Shown piece by piece: positions 17,465 to 26,690 of a stretch of DNA of 64,000 bases; positions within the stretch are counted from its first letter, which is position 1; each line of letters begins with the position of its first letter. The position numbers and the translations under genes are program-made. The notes beneath the pieces are model-generated. The model saw only the letters and a list, made by a program, of their open reading frames with translations, was not told where the DNA came from and made no database searches. The DNA comes from an uncultured Flavobacteriaceae bacterium (GTDB taxonomy: Bacteria > Bacteroidota > Bacteroidia > Flavobacteriales > Flavobacteriaceae): NCBI GenBank assembly GCA_947494715.1, contig CANLWG010000016.1, forward strand, positions 1 to 64,000, read 5' to 3'.

Positions 17465-17590
17465 TTATGTTTTCGTCAGCCCAGCCATTTCTTCGGGAAG
17501 CACCAAAATACTGTTTGCGGAGAGGTGTACAATCAAAAAGACACACAGGAACAAGCCTGTTAGGGCAATTATGGATTTTCTAAAGAACAT
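17465..17590 (-). pseudogene. 41-codon fragment resembling the N terminus of succinate dehydrogenase cytochrome b (SdhC)
   Basis: Read on the minus strand from the ATG at 17590, the frame encodes MFFRKSIIALTGLFLCVFLI, then VHLSANSILVLPEEMAGLTK and T before a TAA. The ALTGLFLCxFLxxHLxxN pattern is the first transmembrane helix of the SdhC b558 family, where the His is a haem ligand region. Full-length members have about 200 residues and five helices, so this is either a truncated relic or a 41-residue single-helix protein. It starts 7 bp after the stop of the universal stress protein gene and would be on the same transcript. Confidence 0.5.
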
Positions 17591-17597
17591 CTAAGAT

Positions 17598-18392
17598 TTA
17601 ATCATGTAGAATAAGCAACGGCACCGGACTATTAAAGGTCTGTTTTAACGTAACACTTTCGTTGAGAAGTCTATGCATAAAGCCCTTCTTACTGCGGATA
17701 AGGCAAAGCAAACCGGCAAAATCCTTCATCATGTAATCATTCAAGTCCTTATTGGTATTACCCGTACCAAATGCATAGTCCACGGATGGATTCAAGTCTT
17801 CAATAGCGCTCAAGGCCTTTTCAATTTGAGGTGTTTTCTTATCCGCAATATGGAGTACTTTAACCTTACTCCGGTGCATGGTGGCAATCTTCCGCAAAGG
17901 TTCCAATACATTGGCATTGGAAAAAGGATCATCACTAACGGCAAAGACAATTTCGTCAAGTGAACGGAAACTATACCCTGCCGGAACCACTATCACAGGG
18001 GCCGAGGTCTTGGAAATGACCCCTCCTGCAACACTTCCTATAAAAACTTCCTTAAGTCCGCTTGCCCCTTTTGTGCCCATCACAATATAATCATAATGAC
18101 CACTGTCCCCCAGCGATGCAATAGCAGAAACGGCATAATTCTTAATGATTTTAGTCTTTAGTACTAGATTGGGATGTCCTTTTTGAACGTTTTCCAACAG
18201 TTCGTCCATTCTGCGCTTTGCATCTTTCTCCAGTACATCATCTATATTCTTCATAATAAGCGCAGTAGATTTTGTGCCGTATACATGTAAAACGGTAATT
18301 TCTGTGTCGGATCCCCCAAATAATTCCGTGGCATATGACAGTGCATTGGAAGAGGTATCCGAAAAATCAACGGGAACAAGGATTTTATTCAT
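17598..18392 (-). CDS. Universal stress protein, two USP domains
   Basis: This 264-residue protein consists of an N-terminal UspA domain (about 1-135) and a second, more divergent one (about 145-264). The first has the opening KILVPVDFSD and the ATP-binding motif GTKGASGLKEVFIGSVAGGV (about 105-124), matching G-2x-G-9x-G(S/T). The second lacks that motif. ATP binding is therefore likely in the first half only. Proteins of this kind modulate stress or energy-limitation responses. It is divergent from the USP-TPR/V-ATPase unit, with a 434-bp region between, so shared control is plausible. Confidence 0.9.
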   Translation of the reverse strand: MNKILVPVDFSDTSSNALSYATELFGGSDTEITVLHVYGTKSTALIMKNIDDVLEKDAKRRMDELLENVQKGHPNLVLKTKIIKNYAVSAIASLGDSGHYDYIVMGTKGASGLKEVFIGSVAGGVISKTSAPVIVVPAGYSFRSLDEIVFAVSDDPFSNANVLEPLRKIATMHRSKVKVLHIADKKTPQIEKALSAIEDLNPSVDYAFGTGNTNKDLNDYMMKDFAGLLCLIRSKKGFMHRLLNESVTLKQTFNSPVPLLILHD

Positions 18393-18826
18393 TTTTCAAG
18401 CTATTTTAATTGCTAAACCATTTTAGCATAAGGCTTTCTTTATAGTTTCTTAAAACAACATTAGTATTAAACAATATTCGCAGCCTTATTTTTGTTTCTA
18501 TTTTTAAATTTACTAACAGAATCTAAAGCAAAACTTTAGAAAGGGATGAGGTTTATAAATATTTATTTCAAATACTTCTAAACTATATGGGTCGGGCATA
18601 TCAATAATCCGTGCCGCCCTTTGCTCAAACTGTCCTTTCATCCTTGCCCATAATTTTCTATTCGGACCTCTTGGTTTGGTTCATTTCTTAAGTTTCCCTG
18701 AAGAATTGCGTACTAGCTTTATCCAAATTTCAACGGATGGTTCAAAAACTGGATTTGTAGCCATCAATTCCAGGTCATAATCCTAGTCCGTGATTAGCAA
18801 GAACCTGCTCATTAAAATGTTGTTTT
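18393..18826. other. Divergent promoter region between two universal stress protein genes
   Basis: These 434 bases hold no recognisable gene. They should contain the promoters for the minus-strand USP gene and for the plus-strand USP-TPR/V-ATPase unit. No dyad or consensus promoter was clear enough to place. Confidence 0.5.
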
Positions 18827-19969
18827 ATGAAGCTTTTGGAAAAGATTTTATTGGCGCAGGATTTTAGTAAATCCTCGCAAAACTTAGTGCACAGCGCAAT
18901 TGAACTTGCAAAAATATTCGAATCGAAAATTGTTCCCATTCATGTACTTCCGGATGATATCGTAAACAAGAAAGTGAAAGTCTTGCTGAATGAAACAGCA
19001 ATGACAAAACTGGAAGATACGGTACAACGCATTGAGGATGAGGGTGTAGATGTGGATAACCCCTTATTGGCGTTTGGTTCTCCCCATGAGGCCATAGTGA
19101 GGGCTGCCGTTGACATCAATGCCAATGTAATACTTACGGGATCGGGTGAAAGCAAAAAAGGGGATACCTTTCAATTGGGCACCACTACGGAGCGTATTAT
19201 CCAAAAAAGTGAAAAACCTGTTTTCGTCATTAAGGAAGGAATCCTGCTAAATGTACGCCACATATTATGCCCCGTTGATTTTTCAGAATCCTCCAAAAGA
19301 GCCCTTAAAAATGCCTTGACCATGGCGCGTAGGTTCAAGTCGGAATTGACCATTCTCGCAGTATGCGAATTGCAAGGTTCCACCTGGTTTACATCCGAGA
19401 AGGATAAGGAGCAGGAAAATGAGCTTAGATATACCTTACACCGGGAGGAATTCGATTCCTTTTTGAAGGAGTTCGACCTAACAAATCTTAATTGGACAAA
19501 AGAAATTCCAAAAGGAAATCCCGCCAAGGAGATATTGAGTGCCATTTCCAGAAAAATGATCGATCTGCTCATCATGGGTACTGCGGGAAGGACAGGTCTT
19601 AACCGAATGATTATGGGCAGCGTTACCGAAAAGGTGGTACGGGAAGTCCCCTGTTCCTTCCTTACCTTAAAATCCGAGGATGTTATCTCCCTACAATTGG
19701 AAACGCATATCAAGGACATCGAAAAACTTCACAAAACCGGCTTACAGTTGATGGAAGATGGTTTCCTTGAGGAAGCCATTGGGCAGTTTAAGGCCTGTCT
19801 GAGTATTAACGATATGCACGTACCTGCTTACAAAGGGCTTGCCAAGGTTTATGAAAAACTAAACCAGCCGGAGAGGGCCAGGATGTATAGAAGGAGCGCC
19901 AAGGAAATTATGGATAAAATCTGGTATCAAAAAATAGAGAAAGAAGTCCGAAAACTTCGCGGTAGCTAA
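18827..19969 (+). CDS. Tandem universal stress protein with C-terminal TPR-like helices
   Basis: The 380-residue protein holds two UspA domains (about 1-140 and 143-288) and an extra C-terminal helical region (about 305-370: LEEAIGQFKACLSINDMHVP, then AYKGLAKVYEKLNQPERARM) that looks like a pair of tetratricopeptide repeats. The second USP has the full ATP motif GTAGRTGLNRMIMGSVTEKV; the first has GSGESKKGDTFQLGTTTERI, a related form. The TPR part suggests a protein partner. The gene ends 13 bp before the V-ATPase A gene, so it is probably the first gene of that operon. A regulatory link between stress signalling and the ATPase is inferred from position. Confidence 0.85.
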   Translation: MKLLEKILLAQDFSKSSQNLVHSAIELAKIFESKIVPIHVLPDDIVNKKVKVLLNETAMTKLEDTVQRIEDEGVDVDNPLLAFGSPHEAIVRAAVDINANVILTGSGESKKGDTFQLGTTTERIIQKSEKPVFVIKEGILLNVRHILCPVDFSESSKRALKNALTMARRFKSELTILAVCELQGSTWFTSEKDKEQENELRYTLHREEFDSFLKEFDLTNLNWTKEIPKGNPAKEILSAISRKMIDLLIMGTAGRTGLNRMIMGSVTEKVVREVPCSFLTLKSEDVISLQLETHIKDIEKLHKTGLQLMEDGFLEEAIGQFKACLSINDMHVPAYKGLAKVYEKLNQPERARMYRRSAKEIMDKIWYQKIEKEVRKLRGS

Positions 19970-19982
19970 AAAATATCCATAC

Positions 19983-21731
19983 ATGATGCAAAAAGCAAAA
20001 GGAAAAGTAGTAAGCGTCAACGAATCGCTCGTTGGGGCCAAAACTACGGAGGGATCCGTCATGAACGGTGAGGTAGCATATATCGTCATTGAGGACGGCA
20101 AACGGCTCAAATCGGAGGTCATTGATGTGAAACCTGATGATATGGTTTATCTACAGGTCTTTGAAGATACCAGCTGGATGAAAGTAGGTGACCTTGTGGA
20201 ATTTTCCGGTCTTCCCCTGGCCGTAAAATTAGGTCCCGGCATTTTGGGTTCCGTAACGGACGGTCTCCAAAACCCCCTATACGAATTGGCCAAGAAAGAA
20301 TGGTTTTTAGAACGGGGGCTCGTAGTAGAACCTTTGGATACCACTATTAAATGGCACTTCACCCCTTCAGTGCAAAAAGGGGATTTGGCAACGGGCGGTA
20401 CCGTACTGGGTTCAGTTCCCGAAAAACTGTTCCAACATAAGATTTTCGTCCCCTTTTCCATACAGGGCGGCCATACGATCGAGCAAATAGCTCCCGAAGG
20501 AGACTATACCGTAGATGAGCCTATAGCCGTCATAAAGGATACTATGGGCAAGAGCATAGAACTAAAAATGGTATTCGAGTGGCCCGTAAAAAAGCCTATG
20601 CCGTTTAATGAGCGTTCCGTTCCTGTAAATCCAATGCCTACGGGAATCCGAATTCTTGATGCCCTTTTTCCCATTGCATATGGCGGTACAGCATGCAATC
20701 CAGGCCCCTTTGGAGCGGGCAAGACCGTATTGCAACACAGTTTGGCCCGGCATTCACAGGCCGATGTGGTCATCATAGCAGCCTGTGGCGAACGTGCCGG
20801 GGAAGCCGTGGAAGTCTTTAAGGATTTCCCCGAACTGATCGATCCCCGCACCGGAAAATCCTTGATGGACCGTACCTATATTGTGGGCAATACCTCATCC
20901 ATGCCTGTGGCCGCTAGGGAAGCATCCGTCTACATGGCCACTACCGTGGGCGAATACTACCGCAAACAAGGACTCAATGTGCTTATCCTCGCCGATTCTA
21001 CCTCCCGGTGGGCACAAGCGCTCCGTGAGACCTCAGGGCGAAAAGAGGAAATCCCAGGCCCCGAAGCCTTCCCCATGTATATTTCTACATTGATCTCAGC
21101 TTTCTATGATCGCGCCGGAATTGAATTGCTGCCCGATGGAAAAACCGGGTCACTAAGTATTATCGGAACGGTTTCCCCCGCGGGCGGGAACTTTGATGAA
21201 CCGGTAACGCAGGCCACTTTATTGAGTACAGGAGCTTTTTGGGGATTGTCCAGGGCATTGTCCGATGCGCGGAAATATCCTGCCATAGACCGTATTGATA
21301 GTAATTCCAAATATCCCTCGTTGCTGAATCGGGACGAAGTGAGCTTTTTATTGGAACTGTTACGGGATGGCAAGACCATAGCGTCCAATATTATCCTTAT
21401 GGGCGAAAAGGGCATCACGGACGAAGCCTACATCCGTTACCAAAAGGCCGAATTGCTCGATGCGGTCTTCCTACAACAGAACAGCTTTCATGAGGTGGAT
21501 GGGGTAACCACTCCGGACCGGTTGCGGGCGATGTTCACCATGGTAAAGGAAATCATAGACACAACGGTAGGTGTTAAAGGCAAAGAAGAGATACGGTCAC
21601 ATTTTAACTTCATCCGACAGGCTTTTCTTGACTGGAACTATTTGAAACCCGATGAGGAGGGATTCGAAAAGCAAAAAATGAAACTAGTGAATTTGGTCAA
21701 ACAAAGGGAACATGTTGCAGAAAACGTATGA
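19983..21731 (+). CDS. atpA: V/A-type ATPase catalytic subunit A
   Basis: The 582-residue protein is the nucleotide-hydrolysing subunit A of a V/A-type rotary ATPase. The beta-barrel N-terminal domain (MMQKAKGKVVSVNESLVGAK) is followed by the A-specific non-homologous insert (about 110-190), the Walker A motif GPFGAGKT (241-248), ACGERAGEAVE, and the Walker B region LILADSTSRWAQALRE. The length is normal for the family. The GPFGAGKT form is typical of V/A catalytic subunits, unlike the F-type GGAGVGKT. It precedes subunit B with a 20-bp overlap. Confidence in identity is very high; the direction of work (ion pump or ATP synthesis) is not shown. Confidence 0.97.
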   Translation: MMQKAKGKVVSVNESLVGAKTTEGSVMNGEVAYIVIEDGKRLKSEVIDVKPDDMVYLQVFEDTSWMKVGDLVEFSGLPLAVKLGPGILGSVTDGLQNPLYELAKKEWFLERGLVVEPLDTTIKWHFTPSVQKGDLATGGTVLGSVPEKLFQHKIFVPFSIQGGHTIEQIAPEGDYTVDEPIAVIKDTMGKSIELKMVFEWPVKKPMPFNERSVPVNPMPTGIRILDALFPIAYGGTACNPGPFGAGKTVLQHSLARHSQADVVIIAACGERAGEAVEVFKDFPELIDPRTGKSLMDRTYIVGNTSSMPVAAREASVYMATTVGEYYRKQGLNVLILADSTSRWAQALRETSGRKEEIPGPEAFPMYISTLISAFYDRAGIELLPDGKTGSLSIIGTVSPAGGNFDEPVTQATLLSTGAFWGLSRALSDARKYPAIDRIDSNSKYPSLLNRDEVSFLLELLRDGKTIASNIILMGEKGITDEAYIRYQKAELLDAVFLQQNSFHEVDGVTTPDRLRAMFTMVKEIIDTTVGVKGKEEIRSHFNFIRQAFLDWNYLKPDEEGFEKQKMKLVNLVKQREHVAENV

Positions 21732-23043
21732 GAACATAGACAGTATTGGGCGTGCCATTCTGGGCATTAAGGCCAAAGATGTACATAACAAGGAATTGGC
21801 CGAGGTAATCTATCCCGATGGACAAAAAGCGTTTGCACAGGTCATTGCCTTGGACGGCGATCAGGTGACCCTACAATTGTTCGGAGGTGGATTTGGAGTC
21901 TCCACCGACTGTAAGATCCGTTTTCTTGGAAAACCCGTTCAAGTAGGATTTTCCGATGATATGTTGGGACGGGTGTATTCGGGCAATGGCCAACCCATAG
22001 ACGGAGGCCCCGAACTGCTGTCCGATATGGTCCGGGTGGCGGGCCCTTCCATAAATCCGGTAAAAAGGCTTATCCCCAAGGATATGATCCGTACGGGGGT
22101 GCCCATGATCGATGTATTCAACACCCTGGTACGTTCCCAAAAGATACCCATTTTTGCCAAGGCAGGCGAACCCTACAACCGCTTGTTGGCCAATATCGCT
22201 ACCCAGACCGATGCGGATGTTATCATAATTGGCGGGGTGGGACTCAAGTATGACGAGTTCCATTACTTCAGACAGCGCATTGAAGAGGCCGGAAGTAAGA
22301 GCAAGACCATCATGTTTGTACATACGCATAGGGATTCCATAGTCGAAGGCCTTATGGTACCCGATTTGGCCCTGGCCGTGGCCGAGCAATTTGCATTACA
22401 GGGTAAAAATGTTTTCGTACTGTTATCGGATATGACCCAATGGTCCGATTATCTGCGGCAAGTAGCCAACGCCCAAGATCAGATTCCGGCCAATCAGGGT
22501 TATCCGGGCGACCTATATTCCCAGTTGGCCAGTCGCTATGAAAAAGCGGCCGATATTGAGGGTGCGGGAAGTTTGACCATCCTCGGGGTAACTACAATGG
22601 ATGATGTTACCCATCCCGTACCGGACAACACCGGATATATCACAGAAGGACAATTTTACATGAAGGACGGATATCTGGAACTGTTCGGGTCATTAAGCCG
22701 TTTGAAGCAACAAGTGAACGACCGGACCCGTCCGGACCATAGAAGTATCATGAATGCCATGGCAAGATTACTTTCAGAAGCCGAGGAACGGGTAAAGGCA
22801 CAGAAATTCGGTTCGGTCAAGGATGACTATTCCTTGCGACTGTTGGATTACAGAAAGACCTTTCAAAAGGAATTGATGGATCCCTTCCGCTATTTGGAAC
22901 TGGAAGATGCCCTAGACCTTTGTTGGGACACCCTTGCCCAACACTTTAAAAAGGAAGAGGTGGGGCTATCCTCTAAGCTAATCGAGGAGTATTGGCCGGA
23001 AAAAGGGAAGTTCAAAATATTAAAAGAGATGACCCATGAGTGA
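21712..23043 (+). CDS. atpB: V/A-type ATPase regulatory subunit B
   Basis: The 443-residue non-catalytic subunit B alternates with A in the A3B3 head. It starts inside the A gene (20-bp overlap). The central ATPase-like domain has IFAKAGEPYNRLLANIATQT where catalytic subunits have the P-loop, so nucleotide hydrolysis is lost as expected, while FVLLSDMTQWSDYLRQVANA keeps the fold's core. LSRLKQQVNDRTRPDHRSIM near the end is the usual B-subunit region. The gene overlaps the E gene by 8 bp, which points to strict translational coupling. Confidence 0.97.
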   Translation: MLQKTYENIDSIGRAILGIKAKDVHNKELAEVIYPDGQKAFAQVIALDGDQVTLQLFGGGFGVSTDCKIRFLGKPVQVGFSDDMLGRVYSGNGQPIDGGPELLSDMVRVAGPSINPVKRLIPKDMIRTGVPMIDVFNTLVRSQKIPIFAKAGEPYNRLLANIATQTDADVIIIGGVGLKYDEFHYFRQRIEEAGSKSKTIMFVHTHRDSIVEGLMVPDLALAVAEQFALQGKNVFVLLSDMTQWSDYLRQVANAQDQIPANQGYPGDLYSQLASRYEKAADIEGAGSLTILGVTTMDDVTHPVPDNTGYITEGQFYMKDGYLELFGSLSRLKQQVNDRTRPDHRSIMNAMARLLSEAEERVKAQKFGSVKDDYSLRLLDYRKTFQKELMDPFRYLELEDALDLCWDTLAQHFKKEEVGLSSKLIEEYWPEKGKFKILKEMTHE

Positions 23044-23635
23044 GAAAACCCTGGATAAACTGATTGCCACCCTAAAATCGGAAGCTATCGAGGCAGCGGA
23101 CAACGAAGCGATAGACATTGTGGAGAAGGCGCGCGCACAGGCCCAAAAAATTATAAAGGATGCAGAAGCCAAAAAGGAAGAACTGTTAGAGGACGCCAGA
23201 AAAGAGGCTAAATCTACCCTTAACAAAGGGGAGGGTGCCCTTAAACAGGCGGCAAGAGATCTTACCGTTTCCGTGCGTAATGATTTGTTGAAACTTCTTG
23301 GGGCAGTACTGGAGAGGGAAATAGAAACTGCCCTCACCCCGAATCTTTTAGAGGAAGCCATCCTAAAAGTCGTCGAAAACGTGGGCAGCGGAGTTACACT
23401 AAAACTTCCGGAAAACGTGAAGGAAAAGCTGGTAGACCGAATCCAGAAACGCTTGCAGACATCGGATAAACTGGCTTCCATCAGCAAGGATACCACCCTT
23501 ATCAATGGGTTCTCCATTACCAAAAAGGACCAGGGATGGAGTTACCATATTTCGCCCGAGGAAGTAGCCGAACTTTTGAACGTTCACCTTAGTCCAAAAT
23601 GGGTCCAAATCCTTAAAAACGAATCGGAAGTATGA
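23036..23635 (+). CDS. atpE: V/A-type ATPase peripheral stalk subunit E
   Basis: The 199-residue protein has the classic E-subunit layout. A long alpha-helical coiled-coil N-terminal half (KAQA/EAKKEELLEDARKEAK type, about 1-105) is followed by a globular C-terminal domain that caps the A3B3 head. It forms the outer stalk that resists rotor torque. In other species E pairs with subunit G/H, for which no gene is seen here. The gene follows B with an 8-bp overlap and overlaps the next gene by 4 bp. In many other bacteria E is encoded before A, so its place after B is unusual. Confidence 0.88.
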   Translation: MSEKTLDKLIATLKSEAIEAADNEAIDIVEKARAQAQKIIKDAEAKKEELLEDARKEAKSTLNKGEGALKQAARDLTVSVRNDLLKLLGAVLEREIETALTPNLLEEAILKVVENVGSGVTLKLPENVKEKLVDRIQKRLQTSDKLASISKDTTLINGFSITKKDQGWSYHISPEEVAELLNVHLSPKWVQILKNESEV

Positions 23636-24201
23636 TTACCGGAAACCTGGAATATGTAATGAGCAGCTTTCCCCATCTGCATTTTCAAAACTCCGATGAG
23701 GAGCGTATCAGGGTATTTTCCGTCCTAAGAAAATATGCAGGTCCTTTAGGAGAGGAAAAAAGTATCATTGCTATTTTGGACGAAGAGGCCGGCAAGTTTT
23801 TAACCTCAAGGGCATCCCATATATTGAAACAAATTACATTGGAAGACATCCATAAGGAAGTTTTCCAACACAGTAAAAATAAGGTTCTGTCCGCTTTTTC
23901 CGCTTATGTCCATAGGCTTAAAAAGGACATCGAACAACTACGTATCTCCCGAAAAAAAAGGTTGGATGCTTCCATGGCTAAAAAGCAACCGTTACCCTTA
24001 CTACCAGGTACTCCGTTGGAAGAGGAAATTCAACTCTTGAAAATGCAATGGGAAAAACTTGATGGACTCTCCATTGGACATTACACCGATTTTGGGGCCT
24101 TGATCATCTATAAACTAAAGCTGCTGCTCTTATTGCGATGGTGGAGTTTTGACCAAAAAAAAGGTTTCGAAAATTTTTTACACATCACAAAGAAGGACTG
24201 A
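23632..24201 (+). CDS. V-ATPase-associated DUF2764-like protein, candidate subunit C equivalent
   Basis: A 189-residue protein inside the V-ATPase operon, overlapping E by 4 bp and ending 2 bp before D. Its start (YVMSSFPHLHFQN, about 8-20) and its end (MQWEKLDGLSIGHYTDFGAL, then KLKLLLLLRWWSFDQKKGFE) resemble the DUF2764 proteins found in Bacteroidota and spirochaete V-ATPase operons. It is shorter than the usual 250-280 residues. The middle is helical and basic. Subunit C (the central-stalk funnel between D/F and the K ring) has no other candidate here, so this may replace it. That role is inference. Confidence 0.6.
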   Translation: MITGNLEYVMSSFPHLHFQNSDEERIRVFSVLRKYAGPLGEEKSIIAILDEEAGKFLTSRASHILKQITLEDIHKEVFQHSKNKVLSAFSAYVHRLKKDIEQLRISRKKRLDASMAKKQPLPLLPGTPLEEEIQLLKMQWEKLDGLSIGHYTDFGALIIYKLKLLLLLRWWSFDQKKGFENFLHITKKD

Positions 24202-24203
24202 AC

Positions 24204-24815
24204 ATGGCCGATAAAATCTTAATGAACAAAAACACCTTGGCCGCCTTGAAAATAGAGCTAAGGGAATACAACACGGCCCTACCCGTCTTTGAGATGAAGG
24301 AACAGCAGTTGAAGGAGGTAGTACAGACTACGGAAAATAATATTGCCCGATTGAAGCGAGCCATTGAGACGAACGACGCGGAAACGAAAAAATGGGTGGC
24401 GGTTATGGCCGAGGAGACCATTGACCTGTCCGAATTAGTAAAAGTAGACCGCGTCATCACTGAAAAACGGGAAATCGCCGGAGTAACCATCGAGACCTTT
24501 AAGGACATTTCGTTCGAAGATGTAGAGGTAGACCTTTTTAACACCCCGCTTTGGATAGATGCGGCCCTAGAGGCGATACGGGAGCAAAAGACCAACAGAA
24601 CCCTAGTAGAAATCGAAGAACGAAATTTGGAGTTGCTCAAGGAAGAACTTGCCGAGGCCCGCCGGATGAAAAATGCATTGAAGGAAGTGTTCATACCGGA
24701 AACCAAAGAGAATATTCGAAAAATTGAAATCTATTTGGGCGACGTGGAACGACTGGCCATAGGGTGTGCCAAACTGGTAAAAAAGAAGAAACAGGAGAAA
24801 AAGGCCATGGCATGA
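24204..24815 (+). CDS. atpD: V/A-type ATPase central shaft subunit D
   Basis: The 203-residue subunit D forms the rotating axle inside A3B3. The sequence is almost wholly helical: an N-terminal helix (MNKNTLAALKIELREYNTAL), a middle segment (VDRVITEKREIAGVTIETFK) that matches the family's conserved IAGV motif region, and a long C-terminal helix ending in a Lys-rich tail. That is the antiparallel coiled-coil shape of D. Its stop codon overlaps the start of the I gene (ATGA). No subunit F, which normally binds D at its lower end, is encoded in the operon. Confidence 0.93.
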   Translation: MADKILMNKNTLAALKIELREYNTALPVFEMKEQQLKEVVQTTENNIARLKRAIETNDAETKKWVAVMAEETIDLSELVKVDRVITEKREIAGVTIETFKDISFEDVEVDLFNTPLWIDAALEAIREQKTNRTLVEIEERNLELLKEELAEARRMKNALKEVFIPETKENIRKIEIYLGDVERLAIGCAKLVKKKKQEKKAMA

Positions 24816-26659
24816 TTGTTAGGATGAAGGAAATACTGCTCTTTACCATGGCACGTTCGGTAGACGAAACCATTCGTGTACTTGGGAATCTTGGAGTGGT
24901 AGACATCAAAGAGATCAACCGATCACCAAATGGCACCGTTGAAAGGCGATTGGCCTCTGTCAATAAAACTGGAAATGCAATTTCATTCCTCAAAGAACAT
25001 TCAAGAAAGAAAAAAGATACGGTCAGTCGAATAAAATATCCCGCCAAAGATCCCAAACAGCTTGTAGAACGTGTATTGATGACGGAAGAAATTAGGCGAA
25101 AATGCAAAGACCGACTTGATGAGCTCGACCAGCTGTTGGATTGGTACAAAACCTGGGGCGAAAAGGTAAATGTAAAGGACTTTGAAACCCTTAGGAAAAA
25201 AGGAATTTACATTTGGCTCTACTTATTGGACAAATCGATGTTGCCCAAGGTGAAGGAAGACCATACTATTGTGGCTTTCCCAGAACGGAACGGTAAGATA
25301 CCGGTGGCATTGGTCACACAAAACGAACATGAAAAACTAAATCAAAAGGAGGTAGTCCCCCCGAAATTATCCCTTGATGCTATACAGCGACAGATTAAAA
25401 GGAAAGAACGGCAATTGACCGAAGTAGAACGCTTTTTGGATGATCAAACCGAACATCTGGATTGGCTTGAAGATTACCGGATACTGTTGAAAGACCAACT
25501 GGGTATGCAACAGACTTTGGGAGGTATGGGCGACATTGGTGGAAAACTAAAATACCTTAAAGGATATATACCCCGTGATTCAGTGGATGATTTCGTTTCA
25601 AAAGCGGAAGAAAACAAGTGGGGCTATCATATCGCCGAGCCTGAAAAACCGGAGGAGGTACCGGTCTTTATCAAAAATCCCAAGTGGATCAGTATTATCA
25701 ATCCGGTTATGAAATTTATAGATATCGTACCCGGATACAAGGAAGTGGATGTCTCCATTTATTTTTTGGTGGCCTTTGCCCTGTTTTTTGCCATGCTCGT
25801 CGGTGATGCAGGATACGGATTGATCTTTCTATTGGTTACGTTATTCCTTCGTAAAAAACTAACCCCGCAGATGCGGATCTTAATCTATGTTCTAAGTGGC
25901 ACCACCATTGTTTGGGGGGTACTTAGTGGCACCTATTTTGGTGCCGAACAGATAGCCGCCCTTCCTTTTTTCAAAAATTTGATTGTTGAGGAAATTGCCA
26001 GCTTCGGGTTCGATAATGTTTCTTTTATGATGCATCTGTCGTTTCTAATAGGGGCCATTCACCTCACCGTGGCCCATGGTATTCGTGTTGTCCAATTCAT
26101 CAATTCCATACGGGCACTGAGTGAAGTAGGTTGGATCTTGTTGGTTTGGGGGTTGTTTCTTTTAACCGAGCAATTGGTATTGGGCAAAACTATGCCCGTA
26201 TGGGGCTCTTGGTTGTTTATAATGGGTGCGTCACTAGTTGCTCTTTTTTCGGTGGAAAGCAAAAACTTTTTTAAGAGCATGTTGGTTTCCCTGGCCAATT
26301 TACCCCTAAGCTTAATTAGCGGATTCTCTGATATTGTCTCCTATGTGCGGCTTTTTGCCGTGGGTATGGCAACGGCTGCGGTTGCGGCGAGTTTTAATAA
26401 TATGGTGTTACCCGAGGGGATTGCCGATATGGGGTTTTTGGATTTGATAATGGCGGCCATTGCCCTGCTTTTGGGGCATGGACTCAACATTGCCCTGGCC
26501 CTCATGGCGGTTATGGTACATGGAATACGATTGAATATGTTGGAGTTTGCAGGGCATCTTGGTGTACAGTTCTCCGGTGAAGCCTACAAGCCGTTTACAC
26601 TGGTTTCCCAAAAAAGCATAGTTGAACAGGAAAATATAGAACCAATCCCAACAGTATAA
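24812..26659 (+). CDS. atpI: V/A-type ATPase membrane subunit I (a-subunit)
   Basis: The protein has 615 residues starting MIVRMKEILLF. The ATG overlaps the D stop, and a longer GTG-start frame from 24764 is rejected. The N-terminal half is a cytoplasmic, coiled-coil-rich domain that contacts the stalk. The C-terminal half (from about residue 315) holds some seven to eight membrane helices. The SYVRLFAVGMA motif with Arg513 is the conserved arginine region facing the ion-binding glutamate of the K ring. DAGYGLIFLL and HGIRLNMLEF are other family signatures. I forms the stationary half-channels. The K gene lies 31 bp downstream. Confidence 0.95.
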   Translation: MIVRMKEILLFTMARSVDETIRVLGNLGVVDIKEINRSPNGTVERRLASVNKTGNAISFLKEHSRKKKDTVSRIKYPAKDPKQLVERVLMTEEIRRKCKDRLDELDQLLDWYKTWGEKVNVKDFETLRKKGIYIWLYLLDKSMLPKVKEDHTIVAFPERNGKIPVALVTQNEHEKLNQKEVVPPKLSLDAIQRQIKRKERQLTEVERFLDDQTEHLDWLEDYRILLKDQLGMQQTLGGMGDIGGKLKYLKGYIPRDSVDDFVSKAEENKWGYHIAEPEKPEEVPVFIKNPKWISIINPVMKFIDIVPGYKEVDVSIYFLVAFALFFAMLVGDAGYGLIFLLVTLFLRKKLTPQMRILIYVLSGTTIVWGVLSGTYFGAEQIAALPFFKNLIVEEIASFGFDNVSFMMHLSFLIGAIHLTVAHGIRVVQFINSIRALSEVGWILLVWGLFLLTEQLVLGKTMPVWGSWLFIMGASLVALFSVESKNFFKSMLVSLANLPLSLISGFSDIVSYVRLFAVGMATAAVAASFNNMVLPEGIADMGFLDLIMAAIALLLGHGLNIALALMAVMVHGIRLNMLEFAGHLGVQFSGEAYKPFTLVSQKSIVEQENIEPIPTV

Positions 26660-26690
26660 AAGAATTACATAATTATTAAACTATAAAATC

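Noticed and set aside
17344-17583. A 79-codon plus-strand frame
   Set aside because: It is antisense to the SdhC-like fragment and its composition looks random. The minus-strand reading gives a recognisable membrane helix instead.
24764-24811. Longer start for V-ATPase subunit I
   Set aside because: It would begin at a GTG inside the D gene and add 16 residues unlike the family N terminus. The ATG overlapping the D stop is better.
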